Both the position numbers and the translations under genes were made by a program. A stretch of 64,000 bases of DNA from Prosopocoilus inquinatus (Eukaryota > Arthropoda > Insecta > Coleoptera > Lucanidae), in assembly GCA_036172665.1 (NCBI GenBank), contig CM069871.1, forward strand, positions 6,138,001-6,202,000, written 5' to 3'. Of the stretch, positions 35,261 to 47,385 are shown piece by piece (positions within the stretch are counted from its first letter, which is position 1; each line of letters starts with the position of its first letter). The notes beneath the pieces were generated by a model, which saw only the letters and a program-made list of their open reading frames with translations, made no database searches and was not told where the DNA came from.

Positions 35261-38200
35261 CAGGGTGCTTACTATTTACTTGCATCTGTACTCTTAAATT
35301 TATTCGCCTGTTCGCCCCATTAACAATGAAAAAAAGAGGTGCGTTGTAGGCATTTTTCTTCCGAAAGTAATTAAATCATTAATTACTTTAGTTCGCAGTG
35401 CGACAAGCTCGCTCTAATGTTTCACGGCGGAACACTCACTCGAGTTTCAAGTTAGTTCAAATCGAATCTTAAAACTTCCGCGCGACTGTATGAAGTTTGA
35501 ACGATTTAAATGTGCCCGACGAAATGAGAATCGTTGCGCTCGTTTTCTTTGCGTTTGCTTACGGAATTGTTCCGCGACAAATTCAGAGGGGGCGAACGAA
35601 CCAGACTCTGTTATTATCGCTTATGACGAAATGAGGAAAAAATTGAGGACAACAAATCAATAATTGAATCGACAACTTTAGGTATAATTTGTTTGCTGAA
35701 ATATTTGATTGGTTGTTTCAAGTTCAAGTCATACTGTGATTTTTCGAAAACCCACCCAAAAAAAAAATATACTACTTCATCACTGATTTGATTTGATGGA
35801 ACCCTCCAATTCTTGTTGTAGATGACCAAAAGTTTTATCTACTTCACACGCATGAGAAACCGGGAATTCACGATAGCCAAATCATCACTCCAGGTTTGCA
35901 CCTCTTGTGAGAGTTTGACTTTCAACTGTTTAACGTTAATGCGTTAACTCGTTTAAATGCTGCAAACAAAAACTTCTATTTTAAAAGTAACAATAATGTG
36001 TGACGGCTTGCGCCAAGTCACCCGATTGTCATCATGGTTACATTCTCTTGATTTACTTTGTTTTATTCAGTTTGGATGTTGTTGATTATGATGATGATGA
36101 CGTTGTAGATGTAATCCTGGTTTCAATTGCGGATCCTGTTGTCTCCTCCAACTTCAACATTTATTGTAACAAATTAATACTTTAGACTAACATTTTTTTA
36201 ATATTTTGATCTATTGATGTTAGTGTCCTTCCAGCTCGTTCTCCAATCAAAATCTCTCTGCTTGATCCCGTGTCGGCGTCTCATAACCCTCCTTTCTCCG
36301 CCATCAGTTTTGCCCCACTCAGACGCTCCGACACGAACCGCGCGCATCGATCGCATCTAGGGACATGTTCGGGCTGGAAAATTAGAATGCCTAACTTGTA
36401 AAAACAATCTCCATTTCCGTTGGTACTAGCTGTGACATTCGATAGTTTTGTATTGTTGTTTGCAAACACTGAGAAAATTTTCATTCTTCGTTTTTATTTA
36501 TTTTATTTAAATAAATACATTTATTGCAATATCCGTCGTAGCGCAAATCGGCTATTGTTGGTGTGCTCTGGTGGATCAAAAGCTCATTGTGGCTTGTCTC
36601 AGCTTGTCCCCTTCATGTCCAGGTATATTTTACGATTGTTGCTCGCCTTGTTCGAATTATTATTGTCGTGCGTCTCTTCCCTTGCAGTTTACGTTTTGGT
36701 TTACATATTGGTACACGTATTGTTTGACGTATCGGCTTTAAATTCTGATTTATTTTGCTAGAACTAGACAAGTATGCATTCTTCTTACATTCTGTTGTAA
36801 AATTAGATGCAATAAAGGCTGTTAAATGTTGTGATCTAAAGATGGAGAAAAACAATGTTTTGAATGCAGGTGCTGCAATGCACAGTTGAAAGCGAATTAA
36901 ATCTGATTACGCGTAGAAAAGCAGAAAAACGAAAATGTAAGGGTAATAGACGTCGTAACACAATGTATATTCATTAGAAAATAATCGCCGTCTTATGCGA
37001 AAACTTAATCATCACAACAATTACGTAAATCGCCGCAATAATTAGCAATTACTTGGATGCACTGCGGTAAGGCGGGAGTTTTAGAAACCTTAATCCAGAT
37101 GCAAGATCGCTTCCTCTGTTAATAATTATAACACCATAAAGCAAAAGGTAAGTGATTATTTTACCACTTATCTATTGAATGCCTGTGCAATTATTGGTTA
37201 TTAAAACTGATTATGTTGTGTAGTGCACATACACACTACTTATTAATAGGTAGTCGTGTCTAAGCGTTGGCCTGGGCAGAGAGGCATTCCAAGGCATTTC
37301 ACTTTCTGCAGAAATCTGGCACTGATGTAATGCGGTGGGCAAAGTCGAACACGGGAAAAATCCAAAACTTTAAGTGCCAGCGGAATTAACAGTTCCAGTT
37401 CCATCGGTGGGGATAAAGCAAAGCAAAACGACCGAACAGGAGGAGCAAACTGCAAGAGCTGTTTTTATATTGAGATCGGACGCTTGTATAATTCGATTAT
37501 TTATGGATCATTTAACATCGGAAAAAAGGGACATCTTTATGGGTATAACGGAGTAGTGATAAAACAAAACAAAATGCAGGCGGAAGTGTCACGTAGTGTA
37601 ATTAAAATTTTACCGACGGACGGACGGTAATTTATTATTGGCCATATGTATACTCTCGTTGTAATTAATTAACAGGTCAGTACATAAAAAATACAGTTTT
37701 AATTCTGGTTCTGGTTGGGATCACACCAACAAATTTTTTTTTTTGCTCGTAATTGTATCTTAACGTGGAACCATTTACATGGTCTTGTAGAGGCAGATAG
37801 ACACATACCACTACTGATTTGTTAATGAATGTATCGACTGACTAATCTTAGCGATGTGTGTTGGGTTATAAATGATTCCCGGAGGCTTGTATGAACAAGT
37901 GTGTTTTTGGAGCGGAAACATCAGGGATCGGAGCGGTATCCGTATGAGTCATAGGAAATTCTTAAACAATTGAAAAGCTTCTCCCGCTCTCATCTCGTAT
38001 AAAAGCAGAATTTAGTAAGGAATTTTCGGAACATTTGAAATTTTCTCATTATAGCTTCACCGCATGTAGGTAGGTGGTGTTAATAACACTTGCAACTTTT
38101 CCCAAAGAAACAAAGCAGCTCCATTTGAAAGTCAGATACGACGCTATTAAAAACACAATGGAAGAAAACCTGATAGCAAAGGAATCTCGGTATACCTGGT

Positions 38201-39041
38201 AATCCTTAACATTCCCGGAGTCTCGTCGCCGGTTTTTAAGCACGGTTTAATTAAAACAACGTAGGCGCTCATTGCGGGAGTATGTTTTGTCCGTGGTACG
38301 TGTCGCGATCTCGCGCAGGGCGTGACGACGATTACTCAACTAGAAAATTCAATTTACACATAGCTATTAGATGGAGTTCATTTGCCTATTAGAGCGTTCA
38401 TCAGTCACAGCTAAAGACACCGGCATTGTCCTTCGGGACACGTATCTTTCTTCTTGTCTGCCCGTACGCCTAAGAAGCGTTTGCAGCGATGCCGAGCTGA
38501 ATTTATTTCTCATTATATTGCAATAAATAGAATCTGTATTCATTACAGCACCGAGTCCGCAGAGAACTTAAATAATACCGCAAGGTTTCTATTTACACAC
38601 ATACTTACTTTATTTTTTAACCGATTCCAGAAACTTCCCTCTGGCAACTAACTTTCCTTATTTATTTATCTTCTTCTAAAATCACTTGTTAATTTTCAAA
38701 ATGCAAATCCTTGCAAAAATTTGTGTGTGGTGGTGACACGTCCTTGCCCTCCCTCCTCAAATGAATTCCCTGGCTGAAAGGACGTGGCTGGTTCATAATC
38801 CAATTCGCCGAGAATGTTTGGTTTGCACTTAAGCTTAGCTCGCTGAAGCTTAATGAAAGCCAAATATGCTATTCGAAAAATTGAAGTCTCCTATTGGATT
38901 TATGCACGTTTGAATGAAACGCGCCGTTTCTATACAAGAGACTTTCAAACCTTTATTTAACCGGTAGCTCGTTCAAACTCGTTCATTCACCCTTGTAAAG
39001 ATCATGGTCTTTACCGTTGCATCATGGTTACGTATTTGGAC
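35261..39041. other. No supported gene
   Basis: A TATAAAAG word at about 37996 has an initiator-like 'tctcatt' about 48 bp downstream, but no frame follows. A (GAT)n-like stretch lies at 36080-36110. 'gacggacggacgg' lies at 37616-37627. Frames here are short, and several lack an ATG at the first codon. Confidence 0.3.
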
Positions 39042-39650
39042 GAAGAAAAATCGTTAAATCTTCAATTTGGCCAAACTGCCTTTCCAAAGTTATTCCAACA
39101 CTCACAAAATGGCAGGTCTGGCTTCGATAAAGCACTGGAATTAGACATTTAAAGATTTCCAAGGGGGTCAAGTACCTAGGGGTGACTGGGAGGGGGGGAG
39201 ATACAAAGTTGAGTTGAAGAGAAAAATCGTTGGATCTTCATTTGGGCAAATTAATTTTGCAACGTTATTCCAACACCCACAAAAAGGAAGGCTTGGTTTC
39301 GATAAAGCTCTGGAATTAGAAAATTAGAGGTTTCTTAAGGTAGTCAAGTACCTAGCTAGGGATGACTGGGAAGCGATTCAAAATTGAATTGAAGAGAAAA
39401 GTCGTTAGATTTGCAATTTGAACGAATTGCTTTCGCCAACTTATTCCAGCAGTCACAAAATGGAACGTTCGGTTCGGATAAAAGCTCTGGAATGAGACAT
39501 TTAGAGGTTTCCAAGGAGGTCAAGGAGCTAAGGGTAACTGGGGGCGATACAAAGTTGAGTTGAAGAAAAAAATCCTCAGATTCTTGGATCTAGACAAATT
39601 GATTTTACAAATTTATTTTGCAACAGTCATAAAATGGAAGCAAACTTTTC
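39042..39650. repeat. ~174-bp tandem array, about 3.5 copies
   Basis: 'gaaga(g)aaaaatcgttrgatc' recurs at 39042, 39216, 39391 and 39562 (periods 174, 175, 171). Units share 'ttattccaacactcacaaaa', 'gataaagctctggaatt', 'tagaggtttcc.aagg' and 'actggg'. Divergence is moderate. A unit near 174 bp is in the size range common for satellite DNA. Confidence 0.9.
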
Positions 39651-39861
39651 CATCAACGTCAGTGTCAGCTTTATTACAATCACTGTATTGCTAATGATCA
39701 CCATGAGGCTTTAAATAATGATCCCGCAACTTTACTCTTCAACACCTGGTTTAAGCCAGAGGCGCTATCGTGAAAATCTCGTTCTTCAAATTAGCCAAAA
39801 TCACAAAATAATGAATCTTTTTCGGGCCTCATGAAATGCCTTAATTATTTAGGACCTCGTT

Positions 39862-40054
39862 ATGATTAGGAAGGGCAACAAAATTATATTTATGTGGATT
39901 CCAGATGGTGAAGAGAAAGAAGGAAATGGCAAAGTTGCTAAAGTAGGTTTAAAAAGGCTTCCTCAACTGATTCTAATTTTTTCATGGTATGATCAAGATG
40001 GTAGAGGATCTAAAAGTTCGACTGGAAAAATACCATCGCTCCAAAGGAAGTTAT
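39862..40054 (+). pseudogene. Fossil non-LTR retrotransposon RNase H-like segment
   Basis: The open frame contains KIIFMWIPDGEEKEGNGK and then VAKVGLKR. The pattern (hydrophobic)-F-x-W-(I/V)-P-G-H-x-G-(I/V)-x-G-N-E-x-A-D-x-x-A-K is the C-terminal part of the RNase H domain of I/R1/Loa/Jockey-type LINEs. Here W-I-P, G-N and the trailing K/A-K spacing survive, while the H is D and the catalytic AD pair is KV. No upstream reverse transcriptase was found, so this would be a short, inactive fragment. The match is a short motif; chance remains possible. Confidence 0.4.
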
Positions 40055-43000
40055 GAAGTTCCTTCTTTCCACATGGAACGTGAATCAAGTTACGCCTGAC
40101 GACATTGTTACAGTTTAGTTCCTTGGTTCTTTTAAATATTCATGTGTGGCACGTTTTAGTTGTTGACCGTTGGCCACATCGTTCGTTTCCGGTTTAGGAG
40201 CGTTGATGTTACGCTCTCATTGGATCTGGAACTCACGTCATCTGTAATAGTATTCTAATTGGCCGAAATTATGTTTGTGAGAGAATCTATTTCCAGCCTC
40301 TTGCGTATACTACATTGTTGGAATTTATTATGCTAAGTGCGAATCAGCTACAGTGATAACTGGTATTATTTTTGCTTCGTAATCCCGTAGAGTTGTTATA
40401 AATAGCTTATTCCAAGCGCATCTTCCGTGTCTGCGTTAAATAGCCAGGTATTTATGTGACGCCATTCCGACGACCCATGCTCATATTAGATTTCCTTGTT
40501 CCCACAGTGAAATTCGCTTATTTGGTTCCTCCCGAATGCCGTTTTTCGAATTTTCTGTCTTTCGAGATTACTTTTCCGTTTGCTGTTTACCTATTTCGAC
40601 GTCATTTAAGGGACAACAATCATCGAAGGTCATCGAACCAATTATTTTGCATATATCCTCCTAACAGTTTCCGAAATTTTAGCGCACGTTACAACCCTTG
40701 GAGGGCGGGGGTTCCGCAGTGCATAGCATCAGCTGGGGAGGGAAGGTTGTTCTCCTAACGCCCTGAACCTTCTTGATCCCGACCATCTTCAACTGAATAC
40801 TGGCTCGGGACAGCTGAATTGTCTTTTTCAACGCCAACTTGCCGAAGAGTATCAAGAAGAAAAGATCACCACGCTTTCAATCTTGAAAAGCTCGGGTGCA
40901 AAGAGATTCAAAAGCATTGGTTATTGCTTTGTTTTGTTTTTTTTTTCTTTTAGGCAAGTGATTTTAGCTTGAATTTTGCTGAATATAAAGTGGGCAGGGA
41001 ACTTGGTGGAGATGGTGGTGGGACGAATTCCATCTTCCGAAGTAATCAGTTTTGAATGTAGCGTGATTATTAAAGGCATATCGAAGGCAGCGGCGCGTAG
41101 ATTGTATTAATTAGCGTCAATTTCACGAGCAAGAACAATAAACTAAAATCAAATAAATAGTTATTACAAGTAAGCCTATCAAGATTCTCAGGTATAAGTG
41201 GAGCCCGGGGCAAGTCGGCGATTGTTTCCAACGAATACGCCGTCGTACACATATCCACACGCCGCATTGTATTAACGCAAGGAAATCTGAAACAATGTAA
41301 TGCGGTTCGAGTCCGATCATGGTAGTCATCATTCATTGCTCGCTGTCTTTGTGCGACGTGGGGGAAGCATGAGAACAGTTCCGCAAACATCGTCGTAGTA
41401 CGGCCTCCTGCAGGGATGCACTGCTCCCATGCACAATTCTGTCTTTGCCTGCACCAAATGCACTGCATCGTGTCTCTGAGGTAAATTATGGTCATGCGAT
41501 TCCTCTACGACGTTCTGTAAGGTGCAAGGCATTTTATACTGTCTGATCCAGATATACACCGCACACGGAAATATCGCTACTTTAATGTAGCACGATCAAA
41601 ACAGATATGATGTATGCTACTTCAAGCACAAGCAAAGCAATTTTCTTGCAGTCAGCACTGACAGAAGTTGCTGTTGTAAATTACGAGAAGTACATCCGAG
41701 AATTTGCAGCAACGGTCAAGGAAGGAATTACGACTGTAAAATGGAGAAGGAATTCAAGCAAATTTTTGGTTGAGTTACAATTTGCATTAAAATACCTTAA
41801 TCAGAATAAATTTAATTCTGTATTTTTACAGTGTGTAGGTGTAGTTCTAGTTCTGAAGCAGCTTGTAGTCGTAGCTACTAAAGTTCGTCAAACAACAATA
41901 AAATTTAATTGATTCCTGTAGAGTCGTAGAAAAAAAATCGATTTATGGTTTAGGGAAATTGTTTCCTGTTCACTTCTATTAATACTCTTGCTCGCTCGTG
42001 CCTTTGTCCATTTCGCATTCTGTATTTATAGCTTTTCACGATTCAGAATTAAACAAACTCACGTCTGCATTTGCAGAAGTTTATACTCGCACACGCCGCC
42101 CATTTTTATCAATCCATCCGCTTAATACCACCATGAAGATTTAACAGCAAATGTATAATTCTTCTCTGCCTTCCTACGCGATCCTATAAGGTTTTACACG
42201 CCATTATCCGTCTGTTTTATAACCTCTGTCATGCCAAAATAGAATTGGTTTTCCGTCTGCAATCAATTCGTGTTTCAAAAAACGCGTGGGAAGGAATGCC
42301 TGCCACAATCAACTCCGGTGTGTTTGTTCCATGGGGTTTTTGGTATTTACACTTTATGTCTTAAGTAACGCATGAATCTTTCAAGAGAAGGCAAACGTAG
42401 GCAATACTTTTCTTCTGCCTGCTCTCCTCATTAATAGCACTGTAAATTTTAATTACCATGAAAAATAAATAAATCTAAAGCAGGTCTTAATTACGTTCCA
42501 TTGAAACAGCCAGCTATTTATGGCATTCCCCTTTACATTAACGCAGAACAATTTTTAATTCCTGTTTTCTTTTTTTCTTCTTATTTCTCTCACGTTTAAT
42601 TTGCAAGTGCGAAAAGGCGCCATCTTTAATAACAAAGGCGCTTTAATTGATCCCCAGGTAATTCCAGAAGCAAAGATCAGGTGAATCTGAATTACTTTAG
42701 GTTTAGATCTGAAGAATCTCTTGTTAGCAGTACCCCCCTTAATACGTTCACATGTCGTCCAATGAGTTATTACAATTAATCAGTGGCGTCGTTAAGTATA
42801 CACGTTACGCTCGAAATATAATTAAGCGGCGGAAAAAAATGTGGGAGCCGCCAATGATTTATGAATTCAATAGCGACGTACGTGTCGAAATAAGTAGACG
42901 GGACAAAAAGGAAATTGAACTCGTAGGTAAATTCTGATTACGGTAATAAATCGAGGCGTGTAATTTTCCATGACATTAATAAATTAATACGTCGTTAAAC

Positions 43001-44558
43001 GACTGAGTAAATAATAATAATAAATATTAACGAGCAGCGAAAGCCCGCGAGTTTAATAATGTTAATTGCGAAATGCATTTGGGCCCCGCCGTTGATCATC
43101 ATAGGCGGCGGGCTTTTCCACGAATTTACAAACATTACACAAACTATGAAATTCGTAAATTAGTGAAAGGTATTATAGTATAGAATTAAAATAGACGGCT
43201 GAAAGGAAAAGTTCCGCAGGAATTTCTAGCTTCTCGGTAGGTATGAAAAACTAAATACAATTTAATTGTTACTAACACTTTCCTGGAGATGAGGTATCAG
43301 ATACCACTCGATATTTCTAGAGAATTGGCAGTTTTCAGTTTCCAAACTGATTCATTCATTTATTAGGCACACTCACACACAAACACCATTTTAAATTAAT
43401 TTAAACGAAGCGTTAAATAGAATCCATCCGAGAATCCATCCAGAGAAGCGTAGCCTGTTAATCTGTAAATAATTTCTTTGAATTGTAATTGCTAATTAAA
43501 TTAAAGATATGCGCGGAGTTGTTACACAAAAGCAAGACTGCCGCCAACCAGACCCCGAGGTCTTCAATTTCCGAGGTACCTACCTATCTTTTTCTTTTTT
43601 TTTTTTTGTAAACGCAAGCCATGAAATAATGCGGTAATTACACATCCATCTACGATGCACTTCTTGAATTTCGCCTCTCCTTAGAAAAAGAATTCGTCGT
43701 GCTTCTTCTTGTATAATCGGCGGAACGGAGAGGCCCGGGTAGATTAGTGTTTTTAAAATTGCGCTTCACGATTCTGCTTTATCTCGTCTTGTCAACTATT
43801 AACGTGTCGAAATCCTAGGTATCAATTTAAATGGATTTTCAATAAACATCACGTCGACGACGACGCGCGCAAATTGAAAAACGAAGAGTCCTTTTTTAAC
43901 GAACGCTGCTGCTCGGACTAATACAATTATCGGCATTGTCAACACCTTTCGTCTTTACAATTCAAATTCTTCAAATTAAAAAAAAAAGTCTTCGGTATAA
44001 ACCAGGTCCAGTTCTTTAGATTTGAAACTTATCGGAATCAAAAGAAAACACGAGTCTGGTTCAATAATAAAAGAAAATGAAAGATTTTGTCCATTTTCGG
44101 CGTGGCCTCTACAGCATGAATTTGCAAACATAGCATATCCTCTCCCATCACCATTCTATTCAAAAAAACAAAAACACTTTTCTATTTGACTAACAGCTCT
44201 ATTTTGATTAGAAGACAAGGATGAGAATCACATTTTTTACATAGATCAGTAGACTTTGCTTGACCAACGAGTATCAATCTGACATAAGAGAACGCCAATA
44301 ACGTCAAAGGCCAATTAAACAACCGTTGAAATGTTGGCTCGCAAAAACCTGAAGTTCAAACATAAACTGATCTAATAAAAAAAAACAGACGGCAGCGCCG
44401 GAAACTTCATTAGTGTCTGAACGCATGGAATAACAATTTCGCCGAAAATTCCACGAGCCAGAAAAAAAAGATGCGCTTGCAATCCTTTCAACAGATGATG
44501 TAGTCCTATCACAAGAAATAGTATCTCCAAACGATATTTAAAACTACAAGGAAGTGCC
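40055..44558. other. No supported gene
   Basis: A TATAAATAG word lies at 40398, but the frame that follows begins with GTG and has no recognised domain. The patch 41070-41560 is GC-richer, with two overlapping minus-strand frames of 141 and 76 residues that lack domains. The plus frame at 41607-41912 (ATG start, 101 aa) has a mid-section of mixed composition but is unrecognised. At 43040-43125 'aaagcccgcgag' and 'ggcgggctttt' form an inverted pair in a block that looks constrained by composition. Confidence 0.3.
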
Positions 44559-44716
44559 GAGGCCTCGAAAATTTTGCACTAATTCGTGGCCGGAGTATTT
44601 TAAAACGAAAACTCAAACAAATGTATCACACAAAGTAGTCCTGAGGTGTCGAGAATTTTGTACTAATCCGCGGCCGGAGTATTTTCAAACGAAAGCCCAA
44701 ACAAACGTTTAAAATA
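44559..44716. repeat. 84-bp tandem duplication
   Basis: 'gagg...tcgaraattttgyact' at 44559 recurs at 44643, followed by 'aat.cg.ggccggagtatttt' and 'caaacgaaa.c.caaacaaa'. The match is about 85% by eye. Confidence 0.88.
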
Positions 44717-47136
44717 GAACGCAAAGCGTGAGATTATTTGCCTAATTAGTCACTCCAGCGACGACGATCATAAAAAAACTAAAAAAAAACTGTCGGTAAT
44801 CGCAAGGAAGTTCCGATGAACTGGGCGCGGCAAACGAAGTGTTTTTATTAAACACAGAGAAAATAATTTATTAATATCGCGAAATTAGAAATAAATGGGA
44901 TTCGAAAAGAAGTCGTTCAGTGAAAGCGGTTTTCACATCATAACAATCTCCAGTTATATTCTATATATATCACCATGAAAAGAACTTGATAATAACAAAA
45001 ATTTTCACACATGAAACACTTAAGTGTAAAATAAATCGAAAGGGGTGATAGTATATAAAGGTCAAGGGAATATTGAATTGAGAATCGACACAAACCAATA
45101 GGTTGGTAACAGTGTAGGCGCTGTGACGTATACAAAAGCGACCTCCGTTTCTACACACACACACACACACATAAGTGGTAAATGAAAAAAAAACCTTTCT
45201 AATTTTGAATTGAAATAAATGAGGCAAATAATAAAAACGCAAATGTCACATTCGGCTTCTTTGAAATTTGCCGACAAAGACACCGCCTCGCAGGTGTTGC
45301 ATGTAACAGTCTGCCATCTGTGGACACTGGCGGGGATAATTGACTTTCATAATCGTCGGCTTTCTTTGAACTTCTGAAATTTCGAAATTTACCGCAAAAA
45401 TCGGGGCCAGACGAATTGCATGTCGATGGTAATGTCTGAAGTTCTGAGATAAGGCGTAAATTTAAGACTCCGGAGTAGCAGCTACTCTAGAATTCTTTGA
45501 CTCATCTCTTGTGATGCGTTACGTCACTTCTTCTTCTTCTTCTACTTCTTCGATTTTTAATTTAAGATTTTACAAATTGCAAGTCAATTTTGTCATATAA
45601 ATGAAGAAGCCAGCGTCATCTCCTGACCACAAATCGGAGCTACTTTAATTTCTGATTTTAGCAACCGCAAATCAACTTTGCAATTTAAATGAAAGGGCGC
45701 CATCCCTTTGCCAAGTTTTGTAGTTTCTTTGCTGTAATTTTATTATTTTACGTTACTCAATTCGACTTCGTGATTAAAACGAAGAAGCACTTGAAAAAAT
45801 TCGGTAGCTTCTTGAAATAATCAACTTCGTAAATGAACACGAAGAAGCACCACCACCTTTCAACCAAAGGTCGAAGTTTTTTAAACGAAACTTCATTATG
45901 TAAACCACCTGAAAAGGAATAGGAGCAAGATTTTTATTTAAGTATTGCGCTTTTAAACTAATTTGTGTTCCATCTTCCTATTTGGAGGTCTTGGTTCTAC
46001 ATTTGAAACTGGAAAAACAGAAATTATTCTGGAGGTATTTTTTTTTTCAGTTGACGCTCTTTTGTTTTTTTTTTTTTCAGAAACTCCAGCGTTCCTGCTG
46101 TGAAACTAATTTTAACAACCAATAAGTTCGATCACATTTTTTCCTTACGAAAATATGGTTTTGTCTTTTCTACTTGTGTTTTCTCTCATCTATTTTTCTT
46201 TTCTTATGTTGAATTTATCGAATTAAAAAAAAATCGTAGATCTCTTGTCTTCCCGCTCGTTCTTCCTCTTTATTTGGAGTTATCAACTTATCCAAATTCG
46301 TAACGTTCCTGGTTTTACTTCTCTTGCAAAAATTTAGTTTTGCAATTCACTTTCTCACCCCTTAAAAGAACCCTTGTACATCACTTCGATGTGTTTGTCT
46401 CATTCTCGAATACGAATAATTGAAAATAAAAAAAATAAATAAACAGAAACAGTTCATACGGGGTGAGTGAAACTTCCGAAAATGGATTAAATTGAAGCAA
46501 AAAATATGTTTCTTTGGAACAAGTTCTTCCCAATTCAAAAAATCCAAACTAAAAGTTTGATATTATTGGTCAAACCATTGTCTACATGATATTAATTTCA
46601 ATTTTTTTTTGTAATGTTTGTGATTGTTTACCTAACGTTTTGTATTTTTTTTTTTTTTTTTAGTTACAATCGTTGTGCTACTTATTAGCTTCAGTTACTT
46701 GCGCATCACATCTAACTATGGCTAACTTGGCTAAATGAATAAAAAGGATTGATTGGTTGATTGAATGATTGACATCCCTAATTGAAGCCCAGTCTTGTCT
46801 GATGAAAACCGTATCAAAATCTATCGCAACGTCTTTTTTAATAAATTAAATTCAAATTTTGCAAAAACATTCATCTCTTTGGGCTCAATAGAATTGTTTT
46901 TTTTTTTTCTGAAGCTAAAACTAAACAGGGTTTTATTTTTCATCTCCTGTTATTATTAAATTACCCTGTATAAAAGAAATGATAAAACTCAGGCTTGCAT
47001 GACATGACCGATGCTTTAAATATTAAACTCGCGAGTTATTTCATCAATCTTCAAATTAAATTAAATTATTCATGAAATTACAATAATAAAGAAGCGGACA
47101 GTGGTGGAAAAGAACTTGACAAGCTTTAGCCTTAAA
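44717..47136. other. No gene; simple repeats
   Basis: Besides the CA tract listed separately, there is a (CTT)n tract at about 45529-45550 and a poly-T-plus-AG run at about 46645-46663. A reverse-oriented mariner-like end 'taccctgta' lies at 46962-46970. No coding region is recognised. Confidence 0.4.
45153..45172 (+). repeat. (CA)n microsatellite
   Basis: About ten CA units. Minus-strand frames crossing it read Cys-Val repeats and are artefacts. Confidence 0.95.
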
Positions 47137-47225
47137 CGGATCTATTCTGGCCTTCGTGCGAAAACATCAGGGAAGGTATTTTTGGCTGTAAACCTCAATT
47201 CAGGTACCAACCAAGAAAATCGTCT
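47137..47225 (+). repeat. Dispersed repeat C, copy 1
   Basis: This aligns with 52049-52138: 'cgg.tctattctg', 'ttcg.gcgaaaac', 'tttttggct.taa', then 'accaa.caagaaaatcg'. It is an unknown interspersed element without coding content. Confidence 0.8.
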
Positions 47226-47343
47226 TTCAGGGGTGACTCGTTGATTAATAAAATTAGATTGGGTGAAACGCGTAACCTTGATAAGAGTAAATTGGGTTAT
47301 CAGTAAGTGGGGGTGGCAAAATTCTTAATTTAACATTTTTTTA

Positions 47344-47385
47344 TACAGGGTGCGTGAAGTGCTCTGTACAGGGTGACTTGATTTA
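47344..47385 (+). mobile_element. Two mariner-like termini 23 bp apart
   Basis: 'tacagggtgcgtgaag' at 47344 and 'tacagggtgacttgat' at 47367 share orientation. TACAGGGTG-type ends are common in arthropod mariner-like elements and their MITEs. No partner right end was found close by, so these are probably solo or truncated ends. Confidence 0.45.

Noticed and set aside
40398..40758. TATAAATAG followed by a 100-codon frame as a gene
   Set aside because: The frame opens with GTG, has no recognised domain, and a TATA word is expected often in AT-rich DNA.
41300..41320. tRNA B-box-like 'ggttcgagtcc'
   Set aside because: No A-box at the right distance and no cloverleaf pairing could be found, so no tRNA is called.
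46645..46763. Poly-T plus AG followed by 'aataaa' as a terminal exon
   Set aside because: Poly-T tracts followed by AG are very common here, and no coding frame or upstream donor supports an exon.
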